From contig DDKP01000154.1 of assembly GCA_002339745.1 (NCBI GenBank), positions 4,329 through 37,628 of the forward strand: a DNA stretch of 33,300 nt. The letters run 5' to 3'. Below are positions 1-9,447 of the stretch, piece after piece (position 1 is the stretch's first letter; each line of letters opens with the position of its first letter). The notes below the pieces were generated by a model, which was not told the DNA's origin, made no database searches, and was given only the letters and a program-made list of their open reading frames with translations. Both the position numbers and the translations under genes were made by a program. This DNA is from Firmicutes bacterium UBA2595 (GTDB lineage: Bacteria > Bacillota > Thermincolia > Thermincolales > UBA2595).

Positions 1-283
1 AGAGGCAACCCAATTAATGATTAACTTATTCGGAAATATGCTGGTCACGGGGTTGAAACTGGCCATCCCGGTGGTAGGCGCGATTTTTGTCGCCGATATG
101 GCTATTGGGATAATCGCCAGGACCATGCCCCAGATGCAGGTGTTTTTTGTGGGTATCCCCCTTAAGATTTGGCTTGGATTTATTCTGCTCATGATGATTC
201 TTCCTGTATACATGGCAGTAATTCAGTTGCTGTTTGAGGGTAATTACCAGGATATGCTGAGGATGATTAAAACCCTGGGCTAA
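1..283 (+). CDS. fliR: Flagellar export gate protein FliR, C-terminal part (partial)
   Basis: The reading frame is already open at the left edge (first full codon at base 2, reading E-A-T-Q-L before the first Met at 17), so this is the end of a longer gene. The roughly 93 visible residues contain two hydrophobic segments, around LAIPVVGAIFVADMAIG and IWLGFILLMMILPVYMAVI, and the family-typical stretch ARTMPQMQVFFVGIPLKI. FliR is an integral membrane part of the FliPQR core of the flagellar type III export gate. The gene ends 12 bases before flhB, the usual fliR-flhB order. Identity rests on the motif plus the neighbour; the N-terminal two thirds cannot be seen. Confidence 0.93.
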   Translation, partial: EATQLMINLFGNMLVTGLKLAIPVVGAIFVADMAIGIIARTMPQMQVFFVGIPLKIWLGFILLMMILPVYMAVIQLLFEGNYQDMLRMIKTLG

Positions 284-295
284 TGAGGGACTGAT

Positions 296-1396
296 ATGGA
301 GGGTATTCGGCTGGAAAACCTCAATATTAACCTGCAGTTATTTGCCGAAAAGACAGAAAAACCGACTCCCAGGCGGAGACGGAAGGCCGCTGAAAAAGGG
401 CAGGTTGTCAGGAGTCCGGAGATTAATTCAGTTTTGGTGTTGTTAGCCGCATTCCTGGCCATTAAAGCCTTAACTCCATATATGATTCAGGAATGGACCG
501 ATTTAACCAATAATCTTTTCAAGGAATTTGGTAAAGGGCATTTTAACCTGAACTATCACACTGTACAGAAGATTTTTCTTATGGTAATAGTTTCTACTTC
601 GAAGATTCTTGCCCCCATTGTGGGAGGAGCAATGCTGGCGGGAGTGGCGGCAACTCTCCTTCAGGCAGGTTTTCATTTTAATGTTTCCATCATAAAATTT
701 GATCTCAATAATATAAACCCGATTTCCGGGCTGAAACGGATTTTCTCGGCTTATTCCCTGGCAGAATTGGTCAAGTCCATCTTAAAGGTCTTGATTGTGG
801 GTTACGTGGCCTACTCCGAGTATATGAAAGAATTTCCTAACTTCTCCCGGCTTGTCGATATGAATCTCAGGGCATCATGCGCTTATGTGGGCCAGGTTAC
901 CCTGAATATGGTGTTTAAAATTATCCTGTGGCTTGTTGCCCTGGCTGGAGCAGATTACTTTTTCCAGAGATGGCGTCATGAAAAGCAGATTATGATGTCT
1001 AAACAGGAATTGAAAGAAGAACACAAGGAGATAGAAGGCGACCCCTTAATTAAAGGGAAAGTCAAGCAGAAGCAGAGACAGATGTCCATGGCCAGAATGA
1101 TGCAGGTCCTGCCGAAGGCCGATGTGATAATCACCAACCCCACTCATTATGCTGTAGCTCTGGAGTACGATTCCCAGCGCATGTTTGCTCCTACGGTTAT
1201 CGCCAAGGGACAGGACAGAATGGCCCAAAAAATTAAAGAAGTAGCTAAAGAACACAACATAGTGACTGTTGAAAACCCACCCCTGGCCCAGTCATTGTAC
1301 TACAGCGCTGAAATTGGCGACATGGTGCCGCCTGAACTCTACCAGGCCGTGGCAGAGGTTTTGGCATTCGTGTATAAACTTAAAGGGAAAATATAG
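296..1396 (+). CDS. flhB: Flagellar export switch protein FlhB
   Basis: The protein has 366 residues, normal for FlhB. It opens with NLQLFAEKTEKPTPRRRRKA, the classic FlhB start, followed by four hydrophobic segments in roughly the first 220 residues and a charged cytoplasmic domain. The autocleavage site NPTH lies at residues 281-284 (ITNPTHYAVALEY). In the family, cleavage between N and P switches export from rod/hook to filament substrates. The ATG at 296 has GAGGGA five bases upstream, and no in-frame alternative has a better site. FlhB works with FlhA and FliPQR at the base of the flagellum. No unusual residues were noticed. Confidence 0.97.
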   Translation: MEGIRLENLNINLQLFAEKTEKPTPRRRRKAAEKGQVVRSPEINSVLVLLAAFLAIKALTPYMIQEWTDLTNNLFKEFGKGHFNLNYHTVQKIFLMVIVSTSKILAPIVGGAMLAGVAATLLQAGFHFNVSIIKFDLNNINPISGLKRIFSAYSLAELVKSILKVLIVGYVAYSEYMKEFPNFSRLVDMNLRASCAYVGQVTLNMVFKIILWLVALAGADYFFQRWRHEKQIMMSKQELKEEHKEIEGDPLIKGKVKQKQRQMSMARMMQVLPKADVIITNPTHYAVALEYDSQRMFAPTVIAKGQDRMAQKIKEVAKEHNIVTVENPPLAQSLYYSAEIGDMVPPELYQAVAEVLAFVYKLKGKI

Positions 1397-1409
1397 TTGC
1401 TAGTGGTCA

Positions 1410-1465
1410 GTACCCGGCGCCCGGCGCCCGGTGTCTAACATCTATCACCTGGTTAAGCAGAGGAG
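1410..1465 (+). repeat. Degenerate heptanucleotide repeat in flhB-flhA spacer
   Basis: Reading the spacer in sevens from 1412 gives GTACCCG, GCGCCCG, GCGCCCG, GTGTCTA, ACATCTA and TCACCTG: two perfect units flanked by increasingly degenerate ones. It lies between the flhB stop and the flhA Shine-Dalgarno, so it forms part of the untranslated spacer if flhA starts at 1473. Its nature (slippage product or a dispersed intergenic heptad repeat) cannot be told from one copy. Confidence 0.45.
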
Positions 1466-1472
1466 GACAAAT

Positions 1473-3539
1473 ATGGCTTCCGAACAGGTTGCTGCCTGGA
1501 GATGGTATAGAAATACTGATATAGTTATTGCTGCCGCAGTTATCGGAATGGTTGTGATGATGGTCATCCCTGTTCCCACTGTTTTACTGGACTTTCTTCT
1601 GACTGTAAATATCACCTTTTCATTGATTATCCTGCTGGTCAGCATGTACAACAATGAACCGCTCCAGTTTTCTTCGTTTCCGTCGCTGCTGTTGGTCATG
1701 ACGCTGTTCAGGCTTTCTTTGAACGTCAGTTCCACAAGACTGATTTTGCTTAACGGGTTTGCCGGGCAGATCATTGAAAAATTCGGGCTGTTTGTGTTAG
1801 GAGGTAACCCGGTTGTAGGATTTATAATTTTCTTAATACTGGTGATTATCCAGTTTATTGTGATAACCAAGGGCGCCGAACGGGTATCGGAAGTGGCTGC
1901 CAGGTTTACCCTGGATGCTATGCCGGGAAAGCAGATGAGCATAGACGCGGATTTAAATGCCGGCCTTATTACGGAGAAAGAAGCTTTAGACAGGCGCCGG
2001 CGAATCCAGAGCGAGGCCGATTTTTACGGGGCCATGGACGGCGCTTCCAAGTTCATCAAGGGTGATGCCATAGCGGCAATTGTAATCGTCCTGATAAATA
2101 TCATCGGCGGTTTTGTGATTGGAATACTGCAGAGAAAGATGTCGGCCCTGGATTCATTGAACACTTATACAATCCTGACTGTAGGGGAAGGTCTGGTAGC
2201 TCAGATCCCGGCTTTGTTGATATCTACTGCTACCGGTATTACTGTAACCCGGGCCGCCACATCTGAAGCCAACCTGAGTCACGAGTTCACTACCCAACTG
2301 ATGGGTCGTCCAAGAGCCCTTGCTATTGCGGCAGGAGGACTGGCGCTGCTGGCCGTTTTGGGTATGCCCCCGCTTCCGTTTTTGACTCTTTCGACAATCC
2401 TTGGATTCACGGCTTATGCCATTAAAAGGGCACAGGACCAGCAGAAGTTAGCTGTAATCGAAAAGGAAAAGGATGAACAGGTCGAGGAGATCAGGAAACC
2501 TGAAAATGTAATTTCCCTGATCCAAGTGGACGTACTGGAGCTGGAAATGGGGTATTCCCTTATCCCGCTGGTGGATGTAAGTCAGGGAGGGGACCTTCTG
2601 GACAGGGTGGTCATAATTCGCCGCCAGTGTGCTCTGGAGTACGGAATTGTTCTGCCACCCATCCGCATGAGAGATAACATGCAGTTAAAGCCCAACAGTT
2701 ATGTGATAAAGATTAAAGGGGTGGAAGTGGCCAGTGGGGAACTGATGCTGGATCATTACCTGGCAATGAGTTCGGGGGTGACGGAAGACGGAATCCAGGG
2801 GATAGAAACCGTCGAACCTGCCTTTGGGCTTCCGGCCAAATGGATTCCTGCCAGCCTTCGCGAACACGCGGAACTGGCCGGTTATACAGTGGTGGACCCG
2901 TCTTCTGTTATTGCTACCCACCTGACGGAAATCATTAAAGGCCATTCTCATGAAATACTTGGTAAGCAGGATGTACAAAATCTGCTGGATCATATCAAAA
3001 AGACCCACCCGGCCGTTGTGGAAGAGCTTATTCCTGGTCTGCTGACAGTCGGAGAGGTGCAAAAGGTTCTGGCCGGTTTATTGAGGGAACGGGTGCCAAT
3101 CAGGGACCTGGTGACTATTTTAGAATCCCTGGCAGACCACGCCAGGGTTACCAAGGATGTTGATATGCTTATAGAGTATGTACGGCAGGCCCTGGCCAGA
3201 AACATAGTAAAACAGTATGCTGACGCTACGGACACCCTGCATGTAATTACCCTCGATCCGAATGTTGAACAGATCATAAGGGAGTCCATTCAGTATACTG
3301 AACATGGGTCATTCATAACGGTGGATCCGGAAAAAGCCCAGTCAATATTCAAAAGCCTGACGGCCAACGTAGAAAAGGCTGCAGAAAAAGGATACCAGCC
3401 TATAATACTGTGTGCGCCGGTTGTGCGGATATATTTTAAAAAACTGACCGAAAGACTTATTCCAAATCTGACAGTGCTCTCTTACAATGAGCTTGAGGGT
3501 AGGGTAAACGTCCAATCGTTAGGGGTGGTGAGTATCTAG
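1473..3539 (+). CDS. flhA: Flagellar export gate protein FlhA
   Basis: The protein has 688 residues from the ATG at 1473, which has AGGAGGA five bases upstream. An in-frame GTG at 1431 would add 14 residues encoded by a repeat and lacks a good ribosome site, so I rejected it. The first roughly 320 residues are a hydrophobic multi-span domain with the FHIPEP-family signature around LFRLSLNVSSTRLIL and the conserved cytoplasmic loop ARFTLDAMPGKQMSIDADL. The remainder is the soluble C-terminal domain that forms the nonameric docking ring for export chaperones and substrates. It overlaps flhF by one base (TAGTG), implying coupled translation. Confidence 0.97.
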   Translation: MASEQVAAWRWYRNTDIVIAAAVIGMVVMMVIPVPTVLLDFLLTVNITFSLIILLVSMYNNEPLQFSSFPSLLLVMTLFRLSLNVSSTRLILLNGFAGQIIEKFGLFVLGGNPVVGFIIFLILVIIQFIVITKGAERVSEVAARFTLDAMPGKQMSIDADLNAGLITEKEALDRRRRIQSEADFYGAMDGASKFIKGDAIAAIVIVLINIIGGFVIGILQRKMSALDSLNTYTILTVGEGLVAQIPALLISTATGITVTRAATSEANLSHEFTTQLMGRPRALAIAAGGLALLAVLGMPPLPFLTLSTILGFTAYAIKRAQDQQKLAVIEKEKDEQVEEIRKPENVISLIQVDVLELEMGYSLIPLVDVSQGGDLLDRVVIIRRQCALEYGIVLPPIRMRDNMQLKPNSYVIKIKGVEVASGELMLDHYLAMSSGVTEDGIQGIETVEPAFGLPAKWIPASLREHAELAGYTVVDPSSVIATHLTEIIKGHSHEILGKQDVQNLLDHIKKTHPAVVEELIPGLLTVGEVQKVLAGLLRERVPIRDLVTILESLADHARVTKDVDMLIEYVRQALARNIVKQYADATDTLHVITLDPNVEQIIRESIQYTEHGSFITVDPEKAQSIFKSLTANVEKAAEKGYQPIILCAPVVRIYFKKLTERLIPNLTVLSYNELEGRVNVQSLGVVSI

Positions 3540-4687
3540 TGCGGGTCAAAAGATATGTTGCGGATACCCTGCAGGACGCAATGATCAAGGTTAAAATGGA
3601 CATGGGCAAGGATGCCGTAATTTTACATACAAGAAAGTTCAAGGAGGGAGGGTTTTTGGGGCTCTTCGGTAAGGTAATGTTTGAGGTTACCGCTGCCGTC
3701 GAGGATGCTCCAATGCCTGCCACGGCATCCCCGGAGCCCGGCAGGAGTTCGGTCATTCTACCCCAGTCCCTGGCAGCTTCAGATGACGAAGATGCGGAAA
3801 TCAAAACAGGTCTGCGGGAAGATATCCAGGAAATGAAGTTAATGATTAATGAAATGCTGAATCAGATGGACTCCTCCAATGACGTTAAAGTTTTCCCCAA
3901 GACGTTACAGAGATATCATCAGATTCTGGTAGATAATGAAGTGGATGATAGGCTGACCAAAAAGATAATAAAGGAAGTGTTTAAGCAGTTACCCCATGAG
4001 GACGCTTCCGACAGTGACGTGGTGAGGGACTTCCTGGAACAGCAAATCCTCAAATTGTTAAAGAAACCCAAACCAATCTCATTTAAAAGAAGAGGTCTGG
4101 GCATGCAGTCAATTGCTTTAGTGGGACCTACAGGGGTAGGCAAAACAACTACCATTGCCAAGATGGCGGCCACATTTTCCATCGTAGACAAGAAAAAAAT
4201 TGCCTTGATTACAGCTGATACTTACAGGGTGGCGGCCGTGGAGCAACTGAAGACTTACGGCGAGATTATTGGTGTGCCTGTCGATGTGGTATACACACCC
4301 CCGGAGCTTTCCAACGCGATTTCCAGGCATACCGACAAAGACCTGGTCTTGATAGATACTGCCGGCCGCAGTCATAAAAACAATGAGCAAATGGTGGAAT
4401 TGAAGAGCTTTCTGGATGCGGCCGAACCATCGGATATTTTTCTGGTTCTCAGCGCCACTACGAAGTACAAAGATATGCTGGAGATTGTGGACAGTTACTC
4501 TGATATTCCGATTACGAGGCTGGTTTTCACCAAACTGGATGAAACTTCTACATTTGGGCTTATTCTAAACGTGGTTTCCAGGACCCAGAAGTGTCTTTCG
4601 TATGTAACGGTTGGGCAGAATGTTCCGGACGATATAGAAATAGCTGACCCGGTTAAAATCGTCAAAATGATTACGAGGGAGAGATAG
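3539..4687 (+). CDS. flhF: Flagellar biosynthesis GTPase FlhF (SRP-type)
   Basis: The protein has 382 residues and belongs to the SRP GTPase family with Ffh and FtsY. A basic N-terminal segment is followed by a variable linker with acidic and coiled parts. The NG domain has the P-loop GPTGVGKT at 196-203, ITADTYRVAAVEQL after it, DTAGR at 273-277 and TKLDE near 330. FlhF helps place the flagellar basal body and partners with FlhG. The start is a GTG sharing one base with the flhA stop; GGTGGTGA lies about seven bases upstream. Gene order flhA-flhF-flhG supports the call. Confidence 0.96.
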   Translation: MRVKRYVADTLQDAMIKVKMDMGKDAVILHTRKFKEGGFLGLFGKVMFEVTAAVEDAPMPATASPEPGRSSVILPQSLAASDDEDAEIKTGLREDIQEMKLMINEMLNQMDSSNDVKVFPKTLQRYHQILVDNEVDDRLTKKIIKEVFKQLPHEDASDSDVVRDFLEQQILKLLKKPKPISFKRRGLGMQSIALVGPTGVGKTTTIAKMAATFSIVDKKKIALITADTYRVAAVEQLKTYGEIIGVPVDVVYTPPELSNAISRHTDKDLVLIDTAGRSHKNNEQMVELKSFLDAAEPSDIFLVLSATTKYKDMLEIVDSYSDIPITRLVFTKLDETSTFGLILNVVSRTQKCLSYVTVGQNVPDDIEIADPVKIVKMITRER

Positions 4688-4689
4688 CC

Positions 4690-5574
4690 ATGCGTGACCA
4701 GGCGGAAAAACTTCGCGTATTGGCCAGAACCCTTAAACATCAGGTGGAATGTGAAATCAAGGGAACCCAAAAGAAAACCCGAATCATGGCGGTCACCAGC
4801 GGAAAAGGCGGGGTGGGAAAAACCAATTTCACCATTAACTTCGCCTTGGCGCTAATATCTTGCGGTCAAAGAGTCATAATCCTGGATGCCGACCTGGGAC
4901 TGGCAAATATTGATGTGGTGCTGGGTATCAATCCTGCTTATAATCTTTACCACGTCGTTAAAGGGGAAAAGAGTATCCATGATATCATCTTCACTGGCCC
5001 TCAGGGATTACAGATTATCGCCGGAGGGTCCGGTATCCAGGAACTGGCCAATCTGAGGCGGTGGCAGGTGGAGCAGTTTATAGCCAAACTTGAGGAACTG
5101 GAAGGAATGGCTGACATTTTGATAATTGACACTGCCGCCGGCCTTTCCAGAAATGTAATGAGTTTTGTTCTGGCAGCGGACGAAGTGATTGTCATCACTA
5201 CCCCGGAACCGACGGCTATAACGGATGCCTACGGCCTCGTAAAAGCTATGACCGCTAAAAAGAAAAACAGTATTGTTCACCTGGTGGTGAACAGGGTCGA
5301 AAATGCGCAGGAAGCTGATATCACTGCTAGTAAGCTGTCTATAGTGGCTGAAAAGTTTTTAAAAATGAATATTGGGCGTCTGGGGTTTATCCTGGATGAC
5401 CCAGCAGTTAAAAAGGCTGTGAAACATCAGGAACCTTTTATATTAAAATATCCCAGGTCTCCTGCTTCCGAATGCATTCAGCGCCTGGCGGCGCAGTTAG
5501 TGGACCAGGGACACTGCTACGAACCCGGTGGGGTCAGGGCGTTTTTAGGAAAAATTGCCAAACTATTTGGATAA
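4690..5574 (+). CDS. flhG: Flagellum number/placement ATPase FlhG (MinD-like, YlxH)
   Basis: The protein has 294 residues and is a MinD/ParA-type ATPase with deviant Walker A GKGGVGKT at 38-45, ILDADLGLANID for the switch region and LIIDTAAGLS for Walker B. The N-terminus carries DQAEKLR at residues 3-9, matching the DQAxxLR motif that in FlhG/FleN contacts and stimulates the FlhF GTPase. This separates it from cell-division MinD. It follows the flhF stop by two bases with GAGGGAGAG as ribosome site, and its partner is the preceding gene. The C-terminal tail is amphipathic (RAFLGKIAKLFG), consistent with membrane targeting. Confidence 0.95.
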   Translation: MRDQAEKLRVLARTLKHQVECEIKGTQKKTRIMAVTSGKGGVGKTNFTINFALALISCGQRVIILDADLGLANIDVVLGINPAYNLYHVVKGEKSIHDIIFTGPQGLQIIAGGSGIQELANLRRWQVEQFIAKLEELEGMADILIIDTAAGLSRNVMSFVLAADEVIVITTPEPTAITDAYGLVKAMTAKKKNSIVHLVVNRVENAQEADITASKLSIVAEKFLKMNIGRLGFILDDPAVKKAVKHQEPFILKYPRSPASECIQRLAAQLVDQGHCYEPGGVRAFLGKIAKLFG

Positions 5575-5601
5575 TGTCGTAAAAGCCCAAGGAGGGGAAG
5601 C

Positions 5602-6258
5602 ATGGGTGCATTTGAACCGTTAAAAGTAAATCAACCGGTCGAAATAGAGATTCCGGGGGAGCAATCTGTCTGTTACAGGAGCAGGGTCGAATACGTATCC
5701 GATGACAGACTGATAGTGGCTTCTCCGATGAAAAGCGGTGCGATTGTCCCGGTCAGGCGGGGCACAGTTGTAAAGGTCACTTACACAGATAACGTTGCCG
5801 TGTATACATTTTCCTCCGAGGTTTTGTCCCAAAACATAAGTGGCATACCGACTCTTATCCTTGACAGGCCTTCTGATTCCAAGAGAATCCAGAGGCGGAA
5901 TTTTGTCAGGCTGGATACAAGATTAACGGTGAATTTATCTCTGCTTAACGAAAAATATATTCCCAGCGGGGAAACTATTTCCGCTACTACAGTCGATATC
6001 AGCGGCGGTGGAATGATGTTTGTTTGCGATACAAATATGAAAGTGGGGGATGTCTTGGAGGCTGTAATCAATTTAAGCGAAAAGGAAACGGTTACAGCTA
6101 TAGGCCGTATTGTCAGGATCGTGGAAAACCCACCCAAATCCCGGAACAGGTATTCGGCCGGATTTGAGTTTACCATCATAGAGGAGGCGGAGAGGGATAA
6201 AATAATCAGGTTTATTTTTAATCAGCAGAGAGAGCTTCGCAGGAAAGGACTCCTATAA
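5602..6258 (+). CDS. PilZ-domain flagellar brake protein (YcgR/MotI-type)
   Basis: The 218-residue protein has a YcgR-like N-terminal beta domain (about 1-90) followed by a PilZ domain. The c-di-GMP-binding motifs are intact: RNFVR at 99-103 (RxxxR) and DISGGG at 132-137 (DxSxxG). In this family c-di-GMP binding lets the protein act on the flagellar stator or rotor to slow motility. Its place between flhG and cheB makes a motility role likely, though the target cannot be read from sequence. The ATG has AAGGAGGGG a few bases upstream. I give no symbol, since several names (ycgR, ypfB/motI, dgrA) are in use for relatives. Confidence 0.9.
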   Translation: MGAFEPLKVNQPVEIEIPGEQSVCYRSRVEYVSDDRLIVASPMKSGAIVPVRRGTVVKVTYTDNVAVYTFSSEVLSQNISGIPTLILDRPSDSKRIQRRNFVRLDTRLTVNLSLLNEKYIPSGETISATTVDISGGGMMFVCDTNMKVGDVLEAVINLSEKETVTAIGRIVRIVENPPKSRNRYSAGFEFTIIEEAERDKIIRFIFNQQRELRRKGLL

Positions 6259-6287
6259 GATCCGCATCATACAAGAGGTGATAGCAG

Positions 6288-7334
6288 GTGCAAACGAAAT
6301 ACCGGGTCCTGGTTGTGGATGATTCTTCATTTATGAGAAGGTTTATCAGTGACATTATTCAGGCGGACAAAGAACTGCAGGTGGTAGGAACAGCTATCAA
6401 TGGCATTGACGCCGTGGAGAAAACCAGGGAACTGAGACCCGATGTAGTTACTATGGACATAGAAATGCCTGAGATGGATGGGCTTGCCGCACTGGAAAAT
6501 ATAATGCATTTATTCCCGACCCCTGTGATTATGCTCAGCAGCCGGACAAAGGTAGGAGCAGATGCTACTTTAAAGGCCCTTGAACTGGGCGCTGTAGACT
6601 TTATCGCTAAACCGTCGGGTAATATTTCACTGGACCTGGATAAGATTCAGGATGAGATTATTGTAAAAGTAAAAATAGCTGCCCAATGTTATCACAGAAT
6701 GGCAAGACTGAGCGGAAGCAGGGGAGCCGATAGTATTGCCACGCTGCCGAACTTCCATAACGGTTTACCTCTTCGCAGGATTGTGGCTGTCGGAACTTCA
6801 ACAGGAGGCCCGAGGGCTCTGCAAGCTGTCTTGTCCAAGATACCTGGTAATGTACCTGCCGCTTTTACAATTGTCCAGCATATGCCCAAGGGGTTTACCA
6901 AGTCCCTGGCGGAAAGACTAAACAGCGTTTCCCAGTTGACCGTATCAGAGGCTAACGAAGGTGACGAACTGGTTGCCGGCCGGGTTTTGATATCTCCCGG
7001 AGACAGGCATATGTTAATCAGAAGGGCCGGTGACCGCTTGTATGTTACCCTGAGTGATGAACCGCCGGTTCAGGGACTGCGCCCGTCTGTTGATAAAATG
7101 ATGGAGTCGTTGGTGGAGTGCGGCGTTCCGGTAACTGGAGTACTCTTAACGGGTATGGGTTACGACGGCGTGGCCGGACTTAAAAAGATACAGGCTGCCA
7201 GCGGATATACGATAGCGGAAGATGAATCTACATGTGTGGTATATGGGATGCCAAGAGCGGCCCTGGAAAATAACTGTGTACATAAGGTTGTACCTTTACA
7301 CCAGATTTCCCACGAGATCGTAAGCAATTTATAA
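6288..7334 (+). CDS. cheB: Chemotaxis response regulator / protein-glutamate methylesterase CheB
   Basis: The 348 residues form a two-domain CheB. The receiver domain has acidic residues D11-D12, phosphoacceptor D57 (TMDIEMPEMDG) and the conserved Lys in IAKPSG. A linker of about 40 residues leads to the methylesterase domain with catalytic triad S171 (GTSTGG), H198 (QHMPKG) and D293 (GMGYDG). It removes methyl groups from, and deamidates, chemoreceptors to reset adaptation. The start is GTG with AGAGGTGAT about seven bases upstream. No cheR lies in the window, so its counterpart must be elsewhere. Confidence 0.97.
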   Translation: MQTKYRVLVVDDSSFMRRFISDIIQADKELQVVGTAINGIDAVEKTRELRPDVVTMDIEMPEMDGLAALENIMHLFPTPVIMLSSRTKVGADATLKALELGAVDFIAKPSGNISLDLDKIQDEIIVKVKIAAQCYHRMARLSGSRGADSIATLPNFHNGLPLRRIVAVGTSTGGPRALQAVLSKIPGNVPAAFTIVQHMPKGFTKSLAERLNSVSQLTVSEANEGDELVAGRVLISPGDRHMLIRRAGDRLYVTLSDEPPVQGLRPSVDKMMESLVECGVPVTGVLLTGMGYDGVAGLKKIQAASGYTIAEDESTCVVYGMPRAALENNCVHKVVPLHQISHEIVSNL

Positions 7335-7365
7335 GCAGCAGAAACACCAGCCGGAGGTGAAGGCT

Positions 7366-9432
7366 ATGGATATGACTCAATATTTGAATATGTTTTTGGA
7401 AGAATCCCGGGAGCATTTACAGAAGCTTAATGAAGCGCTTCTGGACCTGGAAGGTTCTCCGGACAATAAGTCTGTTCTGGATGAAATTTTCCGGTCAGCA
7501 CATACCTTGAAAGGTATGTCAGCCACAATGGGATTTAGCCAGATTGCCGAACTGACTCACGATATGGAAAACGTTTTGCATAAACTCAGGAATGAGGAGA
7601 TCAAGACCACTCCCGGAATACTCGATCTGCTTTTTAAATGTGTTGACGCTTTGGACAGCATGGTCAGCGATATTGCCAGTGGAGGAAGCGGCAGTCTGTC
7701 GATAGATGACTTACTGGCAGAACTGAAAACCGGCAATCCGGGCAGTTTCCCGGCAACGCCTGATTCCGGTTCAGCCGTAGGTACCACCGGAGAAGAAAAC
7801 AGTGAAGACGGGGATGAATCAGTCATTATTACAACGATAGAGTTTAACGAATATGAAAAAAACCTGATAAAGCAGGCAATAGACCAGGGATTTCAATGTT
7901 ATCACCTGGTTGTGAATATAGACCCACGGTGTATCATGAAATCGGCCAGGGCATTCATGGTGTTTAAAAACATGGAAGAAATCGGTGAAATAATTAAGAG
8001 TATTCCCCCTGTTCAGGACATAGAAGAAGAGAAGTTTGAAAACAGCTTTGACCTTGTTGTAGTTTCCAGGGAACCAACGGAAGTCATAAGAAAAGGGCTG
8101 GTAACAATTACCGAGGTAACGGAACCGGAAATTAAGCTCATAACGGGCGTATTTAAGCCCTTAAACGAATTACCCGTGGATAAAAAAGAGGTTCCGGCAA
8201 CCGGAGATCCGGTTAAACCGACCGTTGATGCAAAGGCTGAGGAGTCTCATCCTGTCCAGCACCAGACAATTTCAAGAGCAAAGATAAATCAGACGGTGCG
8301 GGTGGATGCCGCAAGGCTGGATAACCTGATGAATCTTGTGGGTGAACTGGTTATAAACAAAACCCGTCTGGAGCAGATCGGACGATCTCTCCAGGTGCCG
8401 GAACTGGCCGAAACTATGGAACAGATGGACAGGATTACCTCTGATCTGCAAAATGTTGTGATGAAGGTCCGCATGGTTCCCATTGAAAATGTCTTCAGTC
8501 GTTTCCCAAGGATGGTCAGGGACTTGGCCCGGGACCTGGGTAAGGAAATAGACCTTATAATTGAGGGAAAAGAAACCGAACTTGACCGGACAGTAATAGA
8601 CGAAATCGGTGATCCCCTGGTTCACTTGCTAAGGAACTCCATAGACCACGGCATTGAAGAACCGGCGGTTAGGGTGAATGCCGGCAAAAAAGAGCGCGGG
8701 ACTGTCATCTTGGCTGCCAGGCATGAGGGGAATAACGTGGTAATAGAAGTGCAGGACGACGGAAGAGGACTGGATATCGAAAGGATCAAAATTAAAGCCA
8801 TTGAAAAAGGGTTAGTACTTCCGGAAGAAGCCGAAGAAATCGACGAGCACTCGATTCTCCGCCTGATTCTGATGCCTGGACTCAGTACAGCCGAAAAGGT
8901 AACGGATCTGTCAGGCCGTGGTGTCGGGCTCGACGCCGTGAAAAACAAAATCGAGTCTCTCAGTGGTAGTCTTCACATCGAAAGCGCTCCAGGAACGGGA
9001 ACAAAATTTAAAATTCAGCTACCGCTTACCCTGGCCATTATCCAGGCTTTGCTGGTCCTGATTGAGAGGGAGATTTACGCTATTCCTTTAAGTTTTATAG
9101 CTGAAACAACCAGTGTTCTGCCCCAGCAGATTAATAGGATCCAGGAGCAGGAAGTCATCCTGATTCGGGGTGATGTGCTGCCTCTGGTAAGACTAAATGA
9201 AGTTCTTCAGGTACCCCCGTCCGGCATTCCCAGAGAGGAAGAAATTAATATTGTTGTGGTCAGAAAAGGAGAGAAAAGGATTGGCTTGATCGTTGATACC
9301 TTAATCGGCCAACAGGAGATTGTTATCAAACCTCTCGGGAAAATCCTGGGCGGGATTCCGGTGATTGCCGGGGCCACTATTCTTGGAAACGGGCAAGTGT
9401 CCTTGATAATTGATGTGGCCAGTCTGTTTTAA
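7366..9432 (+). CDS. cheA: Chemotaxis sensor histidine kinase CheA
   Basis: The protein has 688 residues. The ATG at 7366 has GGAGGTGA five bases upstream; the in-frame GTG at 7357 lies inside that site and was rejected. Domain order: P1 Hpt with phospho-acceptor H46 (AHTLKG), a P2 CheY/CheB-docking domain (about 150-245), P3 dimerisation helices (LDNLMNLVGELVINKTRL), and the P4 kinase with N-box LLRNSIDHGIEEP, DDGRG and GRGVGLDAVKNKIE. A P5 CheW-like domain occupies the last 140 residues. It phosphorylates CheY (not in the window) and the adjacent CheB. Linkers around P2 are acidic and low in complexity, which is normal. Confidence 0.97.
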   Translation: MDMTQYLNMFLEESREHLQKLNEALLDLEGSPDNKSVLDEIFRSAHTLKGMSATMGFSQIAELTHDMENVLHKLRNEEIKTTPGILDLLFKCVDALDSMVSDIASGGSGSLSIDDLLAELKTGNPGSFPATPDSGSAVGTTGEENSEDGDESVIITTIEFNEYEKNLIKQAIDQGFQCYHLVVNIDPRCIMKSARAFMVFKNMEEIGEIIKSIPPVQDIEEEKFENSFDLVVVSREPTEVIRKGLVTITEVTEPEIKLITGVFKPLNELPVDKKEVPATGDPVKPTVDAKAEESHPVQHQTISRAKINQTVRVDAARLDNLMNLVGELVINKTRLEQIGRSLQVPELAETMEQMDRITSDLQNVVMKVRMVPIENVFSRFPRMVRDLARDLGKEIDLIIEGKETELDRTVIDEIGDPLVHLLRNSIDHGIEEPAVRVNAGKKERGTVILAARHEGNNVVIEVQDDGRGLDIERIKIKAIEKGLVLPEEAEEIDEHSILRLILMPGLSTAEKVTDLSGRGVGLDAVKNKIESLSGSLHIESAPGTGTKFKIQLPLTLAIIQALLVLIEREIYAIPLSFIAETTSVLPQQINRIQEQEVILIRGDVLPLVRLNEVLQVPPSGIPREEEINIVVVRKGEKRIGLIVDTLIGQQEIVIKPLGKILGGIPVIAGATILGNGQVSLIIDVASLF

Positions 9433-9447
9433 AAGGGGTGTAGGGTA

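Noticed and set aside
1431..1472. GTG at 1431 as flhA start
   Set aside because: It would translate repeat-derived sequence and has no good ribosome site; the ATG at 1473 has AGGAGGA at ideal distance.
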